From assembly GCA_025330725.1 (NCBI GenBank), contig JAIWND010000004.1:434001-498000 (forward strand): a stretch of 64,000 bases of DNA, given 5' to 3'. Positions 34,753 through 45,300 of the stretch are shown one piece after another; positions within the stretch are counted from its first letter, which is position 1; every line of letters starts with the position of its first letter. The notes under the pieces are model-generated. The model saw nothing but the letters and a program-made list of their open reading frames with translations. It had not been told where the DNA came from and made no database searches. Source of the DNA: Chlamydoabsidia padenii (Eukaryota > Mucoromycota > Mucoromycetes > Mucorales > Cunninghamellaceae). Made by a program: the position numbers and the translations under genes.

Positions 34753-35701
34753 ATGACAACAGCAGATTATTATACAATGGAAATAGTTAAACAGAATCAA
34801 TTGCGAAAACGGATTTTGGAGATACATCAGGATTCTTTACTTTGCTCAAAAGAGAAATCAAAGCGCATTCAGGTATTTAAATCCCGCTTTTTTTTTTTTT
34901 TTTTACTTCCATGATAATTCAATGCTCAGTTCATTCTTGTTACTATAGAGTCTCATGTCAAACCCTAATTCCGTTTCGTCATCACCTGATCATCAATCAT
35001 TACCATTGCATAATGAGTATGAGCGATCCTATCATGTAGGTGGATTTGCTGACTAAGACATAAAAAAGGGGAGAAATTGACTTTTTTTTTTTTTTTCTTT
35101 TTTCTATCTATAGGATAAGGAGAAAAACATATTGGGATGTAGTCATTACCGACGAAACGTCAAGATCCAGGCAGCATGCTGTCAAAAAATATACCCCTGT
35201 CGCCTCTGCCATGATGCAAACTCCGACCATTTTATTATCAGGTACACATCAGCATGATTTCAAAACGCTATACGAAATTGACTTTATATAAAATTCATGC
35301 AGATCCGAAACCAAAAATATGCTATGTATGGAATGCATGACACTTCAACCGGTGGGTCAATGGTGTCATACGTGCGGCACAAGAGCAGCGAGGTACTATT
35401 GCAACAAGTGTCAATTCTGGAACGATGATCCCGATAAACCTACTTATCACTGTAACTATTGTGGCATCTGTCGTCAAGGAAAAGGTCTAGATATTGATTT
35501 CCATCATTGTAAAAAATGCAATGTGTGCATGTCAATTTCGGGAAAAGACAAGCATAAATGCATTGAGCGAAATTTAGAGTCCGACTGTCCTATTTGTGGG
35601 GAATACATGTTTACCAGTATGACAGCTGTCATCGTGATGGTAAGTCGGATCTTTTTATACCATTCCTTTTACTAATTAGCTAATGGTTGTTGTTTTCTTT
35701 C

Positions 35702-35740
<39 letters not shown>

Positions 35741-36043
35741 CCATGCGGTCATGGTATCCACAAACCATGTTATAAGAAACACATCCAATCTTCCTACCAA
35801 TGTCCTATCTGTTTAAAATCCCTTAGCAACATGACATTTTACTTTGGACAATTAGAACAGGAGTTGGAACGTCAACCAATGCCAGATGCCTATCGACATC
35901 ATGTTTCTCTTATATTTTGTAATGACTGTGAAAGGAAATCAGAGACGCCATATCACTTTTTCCATCATCGATGCCAGTTATGCCGGAGTTTCAACACTTC
36001 CGTTTTGAAAACGAAGATTTTGGACACCGCGTCTACCCCTTGA
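34753..36043 (+). CDS. CHY-type/CTCHY/RING zinc-finger E3 ubiquitin ligase (RCHY1/Pirh2-like)
   Basis: Five exons: 34753-34872, 34949-35035, 35114-35241, 35303-35639, 35741-36043; 324 residues. After a ~70-residue N-terminus come the CHY finger (LGCSHYRRNVKIQAACCQKIYPCRLCHD), the CTCHY finger (YYCNKCQFWNDDP, HCKKCNVC) and the RING finger (DCPICGEYMF, then PCGHGIHKPCYKKH and CPIC). A terminal zinc-ribbon-like part follows (CNDCERKSETPYHFFHHRCQLC). This layout defines RCHY1-type ligases, which ubiquitinate regulatory proteins. The intron before the last exon, inside the RING, has A37 immediately before its AG acceptor and only a short upstream pyrimidine stretch. Exon 1 is followed by an intron carrying an inverted promoter-type motif. 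Confidence 0.92.
35703..35739 (+). repeat. A37 run abutting a 3' splice site
   Basis: The run lies between CTTTCC and the acceptor AG at 35739-35740 of the CHY/RING gene, displacing any polypyrimidine tract. Confidence 0.85.
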
Positions 36044-36174
36044 TACCCCCAACACCCAACACCTGTATAATCAACCAAATCCCCCTTTATATGTATATAA
36101 ATGCTAATCAATAAATAAAAGTGCCTTTATTTTTAAAAAAGTGACAATAGCGTCATCAATGTATGTATCTATTA

Positions 36175-38378
36175 CTACAAAAATTTCTTTTCATTTTTTT
36201 CCACCCGGAGTTTCCAATAGATGTAGATGGCCAAACCGACAAAAGCCTGAAGTCCACAAGCATAGAGGATGTATTTGATCAATGTTGACATGGTTCCTTT
36301 GGCTTCAGCAGAGTCTTTGGTGATTTCACTGAGTTTGCCTTGTAAGTTGTTGGTTTGTAGTGCCATTCGATTCTATGTGCATAATAAAAAGATGAGGTAA
36401 CCAAATCGGGAAGAGGATCATTTTGCTTTTTTGTTTGTTGCTTACATCCATTGCCTTGAGTAAAGTTTCCATTCTTGCCATTGTGTCCGTCATTGCTTTT
36501 AATTGTTGGTCATTGTGATTCGATTGCTGTTCCATGCGCTTGATAATAGCCTGCATTTCTGTTCGAAGATGATCAATTGATACGTTACTACATTCCCCCG
36601 TCCCGATAAAAAGTTGATGAGTGAGTATTGATGATATTACCACCTCCATGTGTTGATTGGGCTTACCTTGTTTCTTGTTTCCCTACTTGTCCTGGTGGTT
36701 TGGGTTTGAAGTCTGCACTGAGTACTTGCTGGCTGGTCGGGGCACCCAATGCTTCCAGCTGTAATTGAGCCACTTGCAAAGTTTCCAGTATGCGTCGTTC
36801 TGTATCAAACAGTACACCCTAAATAAGCAAATACCAAAGGAATCAGTCAATCAAGTCTACTTGTGGTTGTGTCTACTTACCATAGTGGCGGCCGTTTCGA
36901 TTCGTGTGGGCTCTTCATTTGATTGTTCCCGTAAACGCTTGACTTCATATTCGGTTTCTTCAATTTTCTATTTGTTGCAGATATGGTTAAACAGTTGAGT
37001 ATAATATCATGTTAGTACTTTGTTATATTATGCTTCTTTTCCCTATTCCCCCTTACCTTTAGTTGTTCCGCGGTCAATCCACTGAATATGTCCCCACTCT
37101 GAATCTTTTCATCCTCCAAAGGTCGTTTATGCTCCTAAAAAGCGAAAAAGAAAAGGTTGTTAGAGATAATACTGGTGTAATGATGTGATTATGATCTTAC
37201 CACTTTTTTCTGAGGAGGGTTAAGCTGATATGTTTCAAAAGAAATAATATCATGATCATCTATATACAAAAGAGAAATAGGTCTTGTTAGTAATCCAATC
37301 CATTCATTCCCTTTATATACTTGACTTACCAGCAGGATTACGGGAAGCAGCCTATAAAAAGAAGTTTATGTTAAAAAGGATAAATAAAAACACGATGAGG
37401 GAGTGGAAGAAGGATAGAGAGGAGTAAGCTTACCGTCATACCAAAGTGATAGCCAGTTGGAAGGTCGATATTATCATATCGGAAGCATGGTCGGTAATCC
37501 TTGCCTTTAGAGGTTGTATCTAAAAGTAGCTAAAAAAAAAAAAAAAAAAAAAAAAAAGAAGAGTTAGAATACACTAGGAATTCCATAAAGTGAAGATGCT
37601 GGTTTTACCGTCAATGCACGATTCTTGTATACCAAAAGCATTTTGGTTCTTTCATTAGAGTTTCGATAATCAATAGAGCATTGAGCCAAAGCACGCATGG
37701 TTGGATCCACCCCAGCTGAAGCAAACGAGAATTGACCGTCATTTAAGAATGCCATAACAGTAGGTGCATGTGTCTATATTATAAAGTTGGTAAAGTTAAA
37801 ACATAGTATGCCGACGTGTAATGCCCATGATTTAACCGCCTTTACCTTTGGATTAGCAGAATCAAACCAAATACTGAGACCCTTCCATTGATCTTTTGCA
37901 CCAAATATCGGTCCCTCAGGTAATTTGTCTTGTGTATACCAAAACGCCATACCACGACCACCATGAAGTTGATTTCCAGAAACAAGGAAAGTAATATCCA
38001 CCATCCATTCTTCATAACTGTTTGCCAAATCACTCCATATCCACCCCCTCGTTCCTGGTACTGATGGTGATAATCGTATTCTATCAAGTGCAGTGATTGT
38101 ATCTACAAAGTAAGTGAGTAGAAGGGCAACTTTTTTATTATCTTGGTTTTATCCTTACCTCCTCCAGTTGACCAAAAAGGAATCGTTCCATTGTAAACGT
38201 AAGGTATCTTAAAAGATAACTTATAGTCCAGTTTCTTTGTTACAACTTTTCCAGTTCCGTCTTCTTTAGATCCATTGTTGCTCGAGTCGTCAGTAGAGGC
38301 ACGATGACTAAATATACCAGCATGAGCATTGTTGAATAAAAGTAAACAAGATATAAAGAGTAAGCAGGCTGACTTCAT
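36175..38378 (-). CDS. L-type lectin cargo receptor, ERGIC-53/Emp46/Emp47 family
   Basis: Eleven exons: 38159-38378, 37846-38102, 37609-37773, 37434-37529, 37330-37351, 37201-37259, 37057-37134, 36881-36967, 36667-36818, 36446-36587, 36175-36372; 491 residues. A signal peptide (MKSACLLFISCLLLFNNAHA) precedes the leguminous-lectin domain at ~45-265 (DYKLSFKIPYV, GRGMAFWYT, GLSIWFDS, CFRYDN, GYHFGMTAASRN). A coiled-coil stalk follows, then a transmembrane helix (YILYACGLQAFVGLAIYIYW) and a cytosolic tail ending KKFL, a KKxx ER-retrieval signal. Such proteins carry glycoproteins from ER to Golgi. An ATG 18 nt earlier (38396) is in frame; the later one gives the better signal peptide. One exon is only 22 nt. 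Confidence 0.92.
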
Positions 38379-38497
38379 AACTAGCAAGGTCCCCAATTCA
38401 AAATAAAAATAAAAAGAATGGAAGAAGCGAAAGAAAAAAGGGGGAAAAGGAGGAGTACAGACATCGATTTTTATCGACTGGCCAATGGGGATGCATG

Positions 38498-38511
38498 GCG
38501 GTATTTCAATT
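38498..38511 (+). promoter_or_regulatory. recurring element, variant GGCGGTATTTCAAT
   Basis: Located between the divergent starts at 38378 (-) and 38597 (+), about 120 and 90 bp from each. Confidence 0.35.
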
Positions 38512-38596
38512 CACGCATATTTTTTTTTTTTTCTGTGTATGCCATTCGAACCCCTTAAAATGAGAACATCATCTAACAAAAGACCTATCATCTCTC

Positions 38597-38872
38597 ATGA
38601 AGCAAGTGCATTATCTGTTTTTTCATATGCCAACCAATGATACCAAGTTGAATCCAACTAATCCTGGAACATATCAAATCAGTTTTGTAGCGCACACAAC
38701 CCGTCTATGCACATACAAAAAATCCATCCAATTAGAGAACACCACCAAATTGATAGATTACCTAAACATCACAATGCTCTCAGTTATATATGAAAAAAAG
38801 AAGGCAGCCGCTCTTGAAATGCCTGATTTCCGATATTATGCCATCTACAATTTAGTAGAGCCTTTCGGATAG
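38597..38872 (+). CDS. hypothetical 91-residue protein
   Basis: Single open frame from ATG (MKQVHYLFFHMPTNDTK ...) to TAG, divergent from the lectin receptor gene and with a promoter-type motif ~90 bp upstream. The composition is protein-like (balanced charge, no homopolymers) but no domain is recognised and no introns are seen. It could be a chance frame. Confidence 0.35.
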   Translation: MKQVHYLFFHMPTNDTKLNPTNPGTYQISFVAHTTRLCTYKKSIQLENTTKLIDYLNITMLSVIYEKKKAAALEMPDFRYYAIYNLVEPFG

Positions 38873-39751
38873 ATTACATAAGGAAGGTGGGAATGAAAGA
38901 GGACGGTCGACTTGCAAACCTTATATGCCCTCTTTCCTTGCAGCTATTCGTAAATAGCTAAGAGTATCCCGTAATGATCATTGTTTCTTTTCTGATCTCG
39001 TTATTACCTTGATCTTCCTATTAACAGATTTGCTTTTTGACAGGCGGCGGGATTTTAATTTATCGAGTTCAAAAAATGACATTGCAGATCTGTATACATA
39101 CATTTTCAGAAAAAAGTACCGATGACAAGTATCTCACCTATGATTAATTGATTGCTGAATCAAAGGGAACCCCCTCCCCCAATTCATTCAACGAAAACCA
39201 TCATTCAACACATCGACGACAAAAGATTAAGTAACATATGGTACCAAAACACATATAGGTTGTAGAGTACAGTATACTATAGAAAAGGCTAAAACCAGGA
39301 TTAGGATGTCTAGTGGAGATATTTGGGGCCATTGGCTTTCATGACATCTACATTTCCGATCCCGCTCGAACCCAGGGACAGACATTTACCAGATATGGAA
39401 TAGACTATACTGTCTAGTTCGTACGTGAGAGTCAGTAGTACAGTGATGAAAGAGCCGCCAGGTTTTCAACAATAGGTAGTCAATGTGTCTATATCATCAT
39501 CATACTATGATATAAACAAAATGTAATAATGTCATCACAATAGTAACATTGGGTTTTTATTTATGTATACACAAAACTAAATGACAATATGATAGTCGAT
39601 AAAATAAACATGTTTATATAAGATTCGTTAAGCAAACAATATACATATAAAAAAAAAAAAAGAGCAGAGGGGAAGAGAGAAGGGGGGGGGAATATAATGA
39701 TACTTATGCTATACTAAACACTAAAAATCAATCCAAAGGGGATGAGGGAGT
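38873..39751. other. spacer
   Basis: Contains a GGCGGCGGGATTTTAA element (39043-39058) with no recognised start nearby, and the 3' flank of the Sip5-like gene. No coding segment recognised. Confidence 0.4.
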
Positions 39752-41309
39752 TCAGCAGACTACGTCAGTTGTTGAGAGAGCGGTATCATGTTCAGGTGTA
39801 GATTTCTTGTCGATATTGGTTTCCAACGAGTCTTGACTGGATTCAGAAGTGCTGTAAATAGAAGAGTTTTGTTGATATTTGTGTACTTGAGTAGCAAGAG
39901 GTTGTTCATCATCATCATCATCATCGCCCGTTTCTTGCTGTTCTGTCAAAGATGAATCTGGTTGAGGTAAAGGTGGTAAGGGTGATGATGTAGTTGTGCG
40001 TATTGTTGATTCCGACCCTTGTTCATTGTTGTTACTATTGTTGTTGTTGTTGTTGTTGTTACGAGATTGTTCATCTTGCTCTGCAAGTGATAATCGAATT
40101 GCTTCCATAACCATCCATTCTTCTAAATCCATATTCATATCGCGCACCGTAGCCAAGTATTGATTATATTCTGTTGATGCTGCCGATGATGCCGAACGCC
40201 CAGGTCGAGTCACCACACGAAGTAAGTTGCGTCCTGTAGATGATGATGTAAGTGAGTTACGTCGAGATCTTGAAGGAGTTGCTGGTGGTTTAGTCCAATT
40301 GGGTCGAATATGATCTATTTCAAAAAAAAAAAAAAAAAAAAAAAAAAAGATGAGTCCATACTGTTTTACACTTTTTGTTATACTCTTACCTATAAGGACG
40401 ACATTAGGATGTGTATGACTAATGCTTTTTCTACGAGGTTTGAATCCATCACTAAGACCAGAAGTAGTATGCCGAGCCCCAGCAGATGGAGGAGCAGGAG
40501 GCGAAGAATAAGATGTGGATAATGAAGAAGACGATGAGAAGGATCGAAGGCGTTTTGGTTTATCCTTTTCACTCCATGGTGGTGCAGTATAGGTGACACC
40601 ATAATTGGCTTCCAAGCAAAAAGGACATGTTGCAGGGCTAGAAGGGTCGTCAGTAGGTCGATGGATTTGAATAAAGCATTCGGTACAAATAGGTTGATCA
40701 CAACAACGAGAGTAGTTTATATTTGGTGGATAGTACTATACATACACAAAATAAAAATAGGTTAGTTCATGTCCCTTTTGCCCTCACCCCCCCCCCTTTC
40801 GCTCCCTATTTACCAAGAAGCAGATAGGACATTCTACAGCGTCGTTGTACAACATGGCCTTTTGTATCTTCACTTTTTCGGCATGACTTGGTTCAATAGG
40901 TCGTTGCATCTTGTCACTGCGGTTAGAAGCACTGCGAGGTCGGACTTGCTGAGATACATTGGGTGTTGGAGAGGTGGATAGTGATGTTGAAGGTTGAGGT
41001 TTAGGTAAAAGGGAGGTTGCTGTTACTTGTTCCGGGGCATCAGGTAAACCTAGTAATAATAAGGATTAGAAAAACATTAGCTTTCCCCCTTACTCCCTTT
41101 TCAGTGTTACCTTGATAAAATGGAGATAGTTTCCTTGTATTGATAAGTTGCCGAAGAACTCGAGAGTCAAAGTCTTGAGGAGTGGTTGAGTAAAGACCAT
41201 TAGGGAATACAGTACCAAAATCTACTTGTTCTTGTGGTTTGTTTTTTAAGTGGATAGATTGGAGATTGCCAGACCTTGAATTAGCATCTTTGGAACCATT
41301 CGCACCCAT
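39752..41309 (-). CDS. SIP5: Sip5-like RING-type zinc finger protein
   Basis: Four exons: 41111-41309, 40814-41049, 40390-40735, 39752-40314; 447 residues. The N-terminus MGANGSK has a glycine at position 2, as in N-myristoylated proteins (inference). The central RING-like finger reads [28 protein letters not shown] ... CPFC, the hallmark of Sip5, a protein that in yeast links Snf1 kinase and Reg1/Glc7 phosphatase. An intron splits the finger between ICFL and YYPP. The C-terminal half is Ser/Asn/Asp-rich with a UIM-like LEEWMVMEAIRLSLAEQDE segment. A GGCGGCGATTGAAAT element lies 130 bp upstream. Confidence 0.88.
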
Positions 41310-42337
41310 TGTTGTTCAAATAAAAAAAGTGTATATAGTAAAAGGGTAAAACAAAGAAGTAAAACAGAAATAAAGAAAAAAATAAAAAGAAAAGAAAGAG
41401 CGAAAGAGGGGCACGAATGACAAAACACTAAATAAAATAGGCGGCGATTGAAATATCAAAATGGAAATGGAAAGAATAAAAGGTCTTTTTATACCATAGT
41501 CCGAGTTCCCATTATACTTTAATGTAATGCTTTCATTGATAACATTGGTTATTACATCTTCGTTGTATCGAACTTTGGTATGAGAAAACGTGCACATACA
41601 TAATGTATACTACATGGTTTACAAGGTTTGCATGTTCCATTGTATGAACTTCATGCCGTCTTACCATTTGATTGGATCAATCCGGTCCTCTGCCATTCAT
41701 CCAATCACTGGCAATCAACTGATCCACGAAATGAATCATCGCTCTCTCCTTTTTCTTTTTTCGACGTATTTTTAATCGCCGCTGACCTTTACTATTATTC
41801 CCATTTTAGATAAAGCACTCCACAAAAAAGCTGTGTCGATGATTGAAGCCATATGATCCAAGAATCGTTCAAAGAATAATGTCATGATTTTGTAACTATC
41901 ACTGGTTTTACTTGGCGATCTCCTCCTAGTTAGAATCCGCACCAATAGACTTTCATCGATGTAATATGATCATCGTACACACACACACACACACACTTGT
42001 CCCATGTGATCTACACAGACATTGTGGTTCCCTTGGATTCCATTTCTATATACGCAGATCACACAATTTCAAGCACCGCCGAAGGCCACAAAGTAAACAT
42101 AATAATGCCAGTTTTATTATTATTTGCATAATATAAAGTTAACAAAATAAGACATGGGATATAAACTATACAAGTGTGTGTGTATGGGGGGAGGTGAATA
42201 TAAACAATGGAAGGGATAATCCAAGTAGAGATAAATGAATGATATATCTAATAAAAGTATGTATGTAAATAAATAGTGACTATAATTATTTGATTTAAGG
42301 ATTACAATAAGATAGTTGTGTTGGTAGAGATATCCAT
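41310..42337. other. spacer with promoter element and (CA)n tract
   Basis: Motif variant at 41440-41454 above the Sip5-like start; (AC)10 at about 41976-41996; AT-rich 3' flank of the formin gene beyond 42100. No gene recognised. Confidence 0.45.
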
Positions 42338-45300
42338 TTAGTCGTTATTTTGTAAGCTGCGGAGAAGATCTTCGGCTGACAAAGGGAATTCATCGAGATC
42401 AATCGAAGGAATGTTGGTTGAATCAGAAGAGGCAGATGTTGTAGTTGAGTGGGAAGGTTGCATGATTGTCTTGGATGTTTGAATGTTGAGTTGTTGTCTT
42501 CGTGCCCGTCGTTGTTGCCTTGTTTGGTTCAAGCTTTCACCTGATCGTAGCCTGTCTAACAAATCATCCATCATGCGTCGATCGTCCTTCCGTTCACCCC
42601 TGTTTTCTTCTTCGTCGGGTGTGCTTGGTCCTGTTGACTCATCATCATCGTCATCATCGTCGTATTCATCTTCGCTGTCATCATGTCCATTGATCCTTTT
42701 GCCTTTTGATGGTTTGTTCTTGATGGTTGATTCCTGCTTTTGTCGTTCTTCTCGTTCCTTGCGATCGCTGTATTTCTGTTCATCGATTGCTGCACGCTAT
42801 AAATAGTAAAGTTAAGTAAATATAAAATAAAAAAAAAGATTTTGTGTTCATTGTCATATTATCACTTGTGGGAGGGGTGTTGACTTACCTTCCAGTGAGT
42901 CAAAAAGGTGGCAAAGATAGAGAAAAAGTCATCTGGTCGCATGGACTTTGGGTTTTCACCATAGAATACCATTGTCATTTTCCATTTGGCATCCATGTTC
43001 AAATAAAGGGTTTCTAAATCCTCGAATCGATCCGTCGCTGCTTTATGATGGTCCTTCATGATTTGTAAAAAGTGATCGTCTTTGTCGAGGTGTTCTGTTT
43101 TTTCAGGTGTCCAGTATGTGTTGAGTTCTTGATTCAGTTGTTTCAGGGTCTGTCGCATGTCAGTGTATTGTTGAATGATGTCGTTTACGCTGGCCATAAC
43201 TAGTAGAGATACAAGGAAGATGAGTACATTTGTTTGATCTATAATCACTTTGGCACTTACTTCTTGCAGCGTTCCCTACATCTTTGAGATCGTCAACAAA
43301 TGCCAATACAGATGGGAATTCCCGGCGGACGGTACCCACAAGAACATGTAGCAATGTCATCGTCGTGGTATCAGAAGCCCGGGTGTCAAGTAACTAAATA
43401 AATGAGAAGAAAGATTAGTATACACCATCATCACTTTATAAGGAAGTGTTACCTTGTTTAAACTTGAGATACGGATACCAAATGCACCACCTTGTAAACT
43501 CGATCCATTCATGTAATTCCCCATGAGGAGAATAATCTATACAAGTATAGAAAACGTTAGTACACATCCATTCATCCATCACAACCTATCATAGTTACCA
43601 CTATGGTGTTACTTACGTCAAGTAGTTTTTTCAAACTTTTGGAGTCGCGTAATGAATCAGATACCATGACAATAGTCTCCATGCTCTATAAAGACAAAAT
43701 GGAGGTTAATTAAAGTATGAGATACAAGCAAAGATTAGCATAGAGTAGTTATCAACTTACTTTGGTCAACTGATCCAGTTTTTCCCAAAAATAAATCCGG
43801 AATAGCATAAACCGAAGACGTTCCGTATAGCGATACAATTTGGTCATCTATAAAAGGGATCCAGTATTAATACAAAAACTTCGACCTGCTTTTTTTTTTT
43901 TTTTTTTTCAAGTTACCTCGAGAGTGAATTGTTCAGGGATGTCCAGGGTAGCGCATTCTTCAGGTGTAGCATTGGTGTACTTTTCCATAGTCACCAAATC
44001 GTCTTCTTGAGAGGGAGCATACATTAGGAGATTGGACAATATAGTTTCAGTGCAGAGATCGTTGTCCATGCGCATAAAAGCCTGTCGAACCGAGCCAAAG
44101 TTATCAAACTGTTTGAGTTTTGGTATGACAGCAATATCTAAAAGGGCAATAAACAGAAAAGAATTAGTGAATCGTGTATTAAATAGAGAGATATTAAACG
44201 TACTTAAACTACGGCTTTTGTTTCCAGATAAAAACTTGACAGCATCCTTCTTTTCATTAGTCAGAGCCTTGAGTTTGCGATCAAATGCCGTGTTAGTTTT
44301 TGCAGGAAACATGTTTTCAATGTTTTGAAAAACGCCAGCGTCAAACAATTTGGATTCCAGATCGTCTGTATTGTCGTCGCCCAAGGACCAGATTGTCTTT
44401 TCCGCCGCCTTTGGATCAAGTTTTTGCCATTGTAGATTCTTGAGCTTCAGTTGTGGTTGGTGTTGCATTTCCCTACGGATAGAAGCAAGTGGAGCTGGAG
44501 GAATGACACTAGGTGGAATAGGTGCTTTCGTTGATGACCCTGGTGGTAGTGGTGGAGGTGGAGGTGGGGGTATCGAGGATGATGTACCTAAATCAAGATT
44601 ACCATGCATAAATGGAGGTGGAGGTGGTATACCATTGGATGATCCTATTTAAAGAATCAAAGAGTTAAGTACATAAAATCCTGTGATCATACAAGTCCAC
44701 GATGTTCTTACCAGGCAAAGGTGGAGGAGGTGGAGGTGGAGGAACATTGGCTAATCCTATCAAAAGCATACGAGGTCTAATTAAATACTTTTTGTGATTA
44801 TTTAGATAAGCTATTTTCTTACCTGACACAGGAGGAAGAGGAGGAGGAGGAGGAGGAGGAGGAGGAGGAGGAGGAGGAGGTGGTGGTGGTGGATCTCCAG
44901 TGGGGGGATCTATAGATAGATAGATAGATAAAAGAAAAGCAAGTGTTAATGGATCCATGGGCAATAATAATCGACCGCTTACCTTTTGTTGTTACAGGAT
45001 GAGCACCAGTTTGAGAGAGATAAGATGTTTTTCGAAGAGAAGGAGGATCATCAATCGGATCAGAGTTTGATGATCCATGTCGCTTTGATGTAAGTTTCCA
45101 TTCCGAGTTGACGACAATACGAGAATGACCATCATCCGAATTATTTTCCTTGTCCATCATATCGGTTAATTCCGATACCCGTTTTTCCAGCATAAACATT
45201 GTATTCTTTGATGTCCGAAGCAATGCACGCAGTGATTCGTTTTCCTTCTTCAAGTCAAGTGATCCTATAAAAGAAAAAGAGTAGGGTTAATATACAATGG

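Noticed and set aside
39362..39400. A T-arm-like word (GGGTTCGAG on the minus strand) suggesting a tRNA.
   Set aside because: No matching acceptor stem or anticodon arm within 90 nt.
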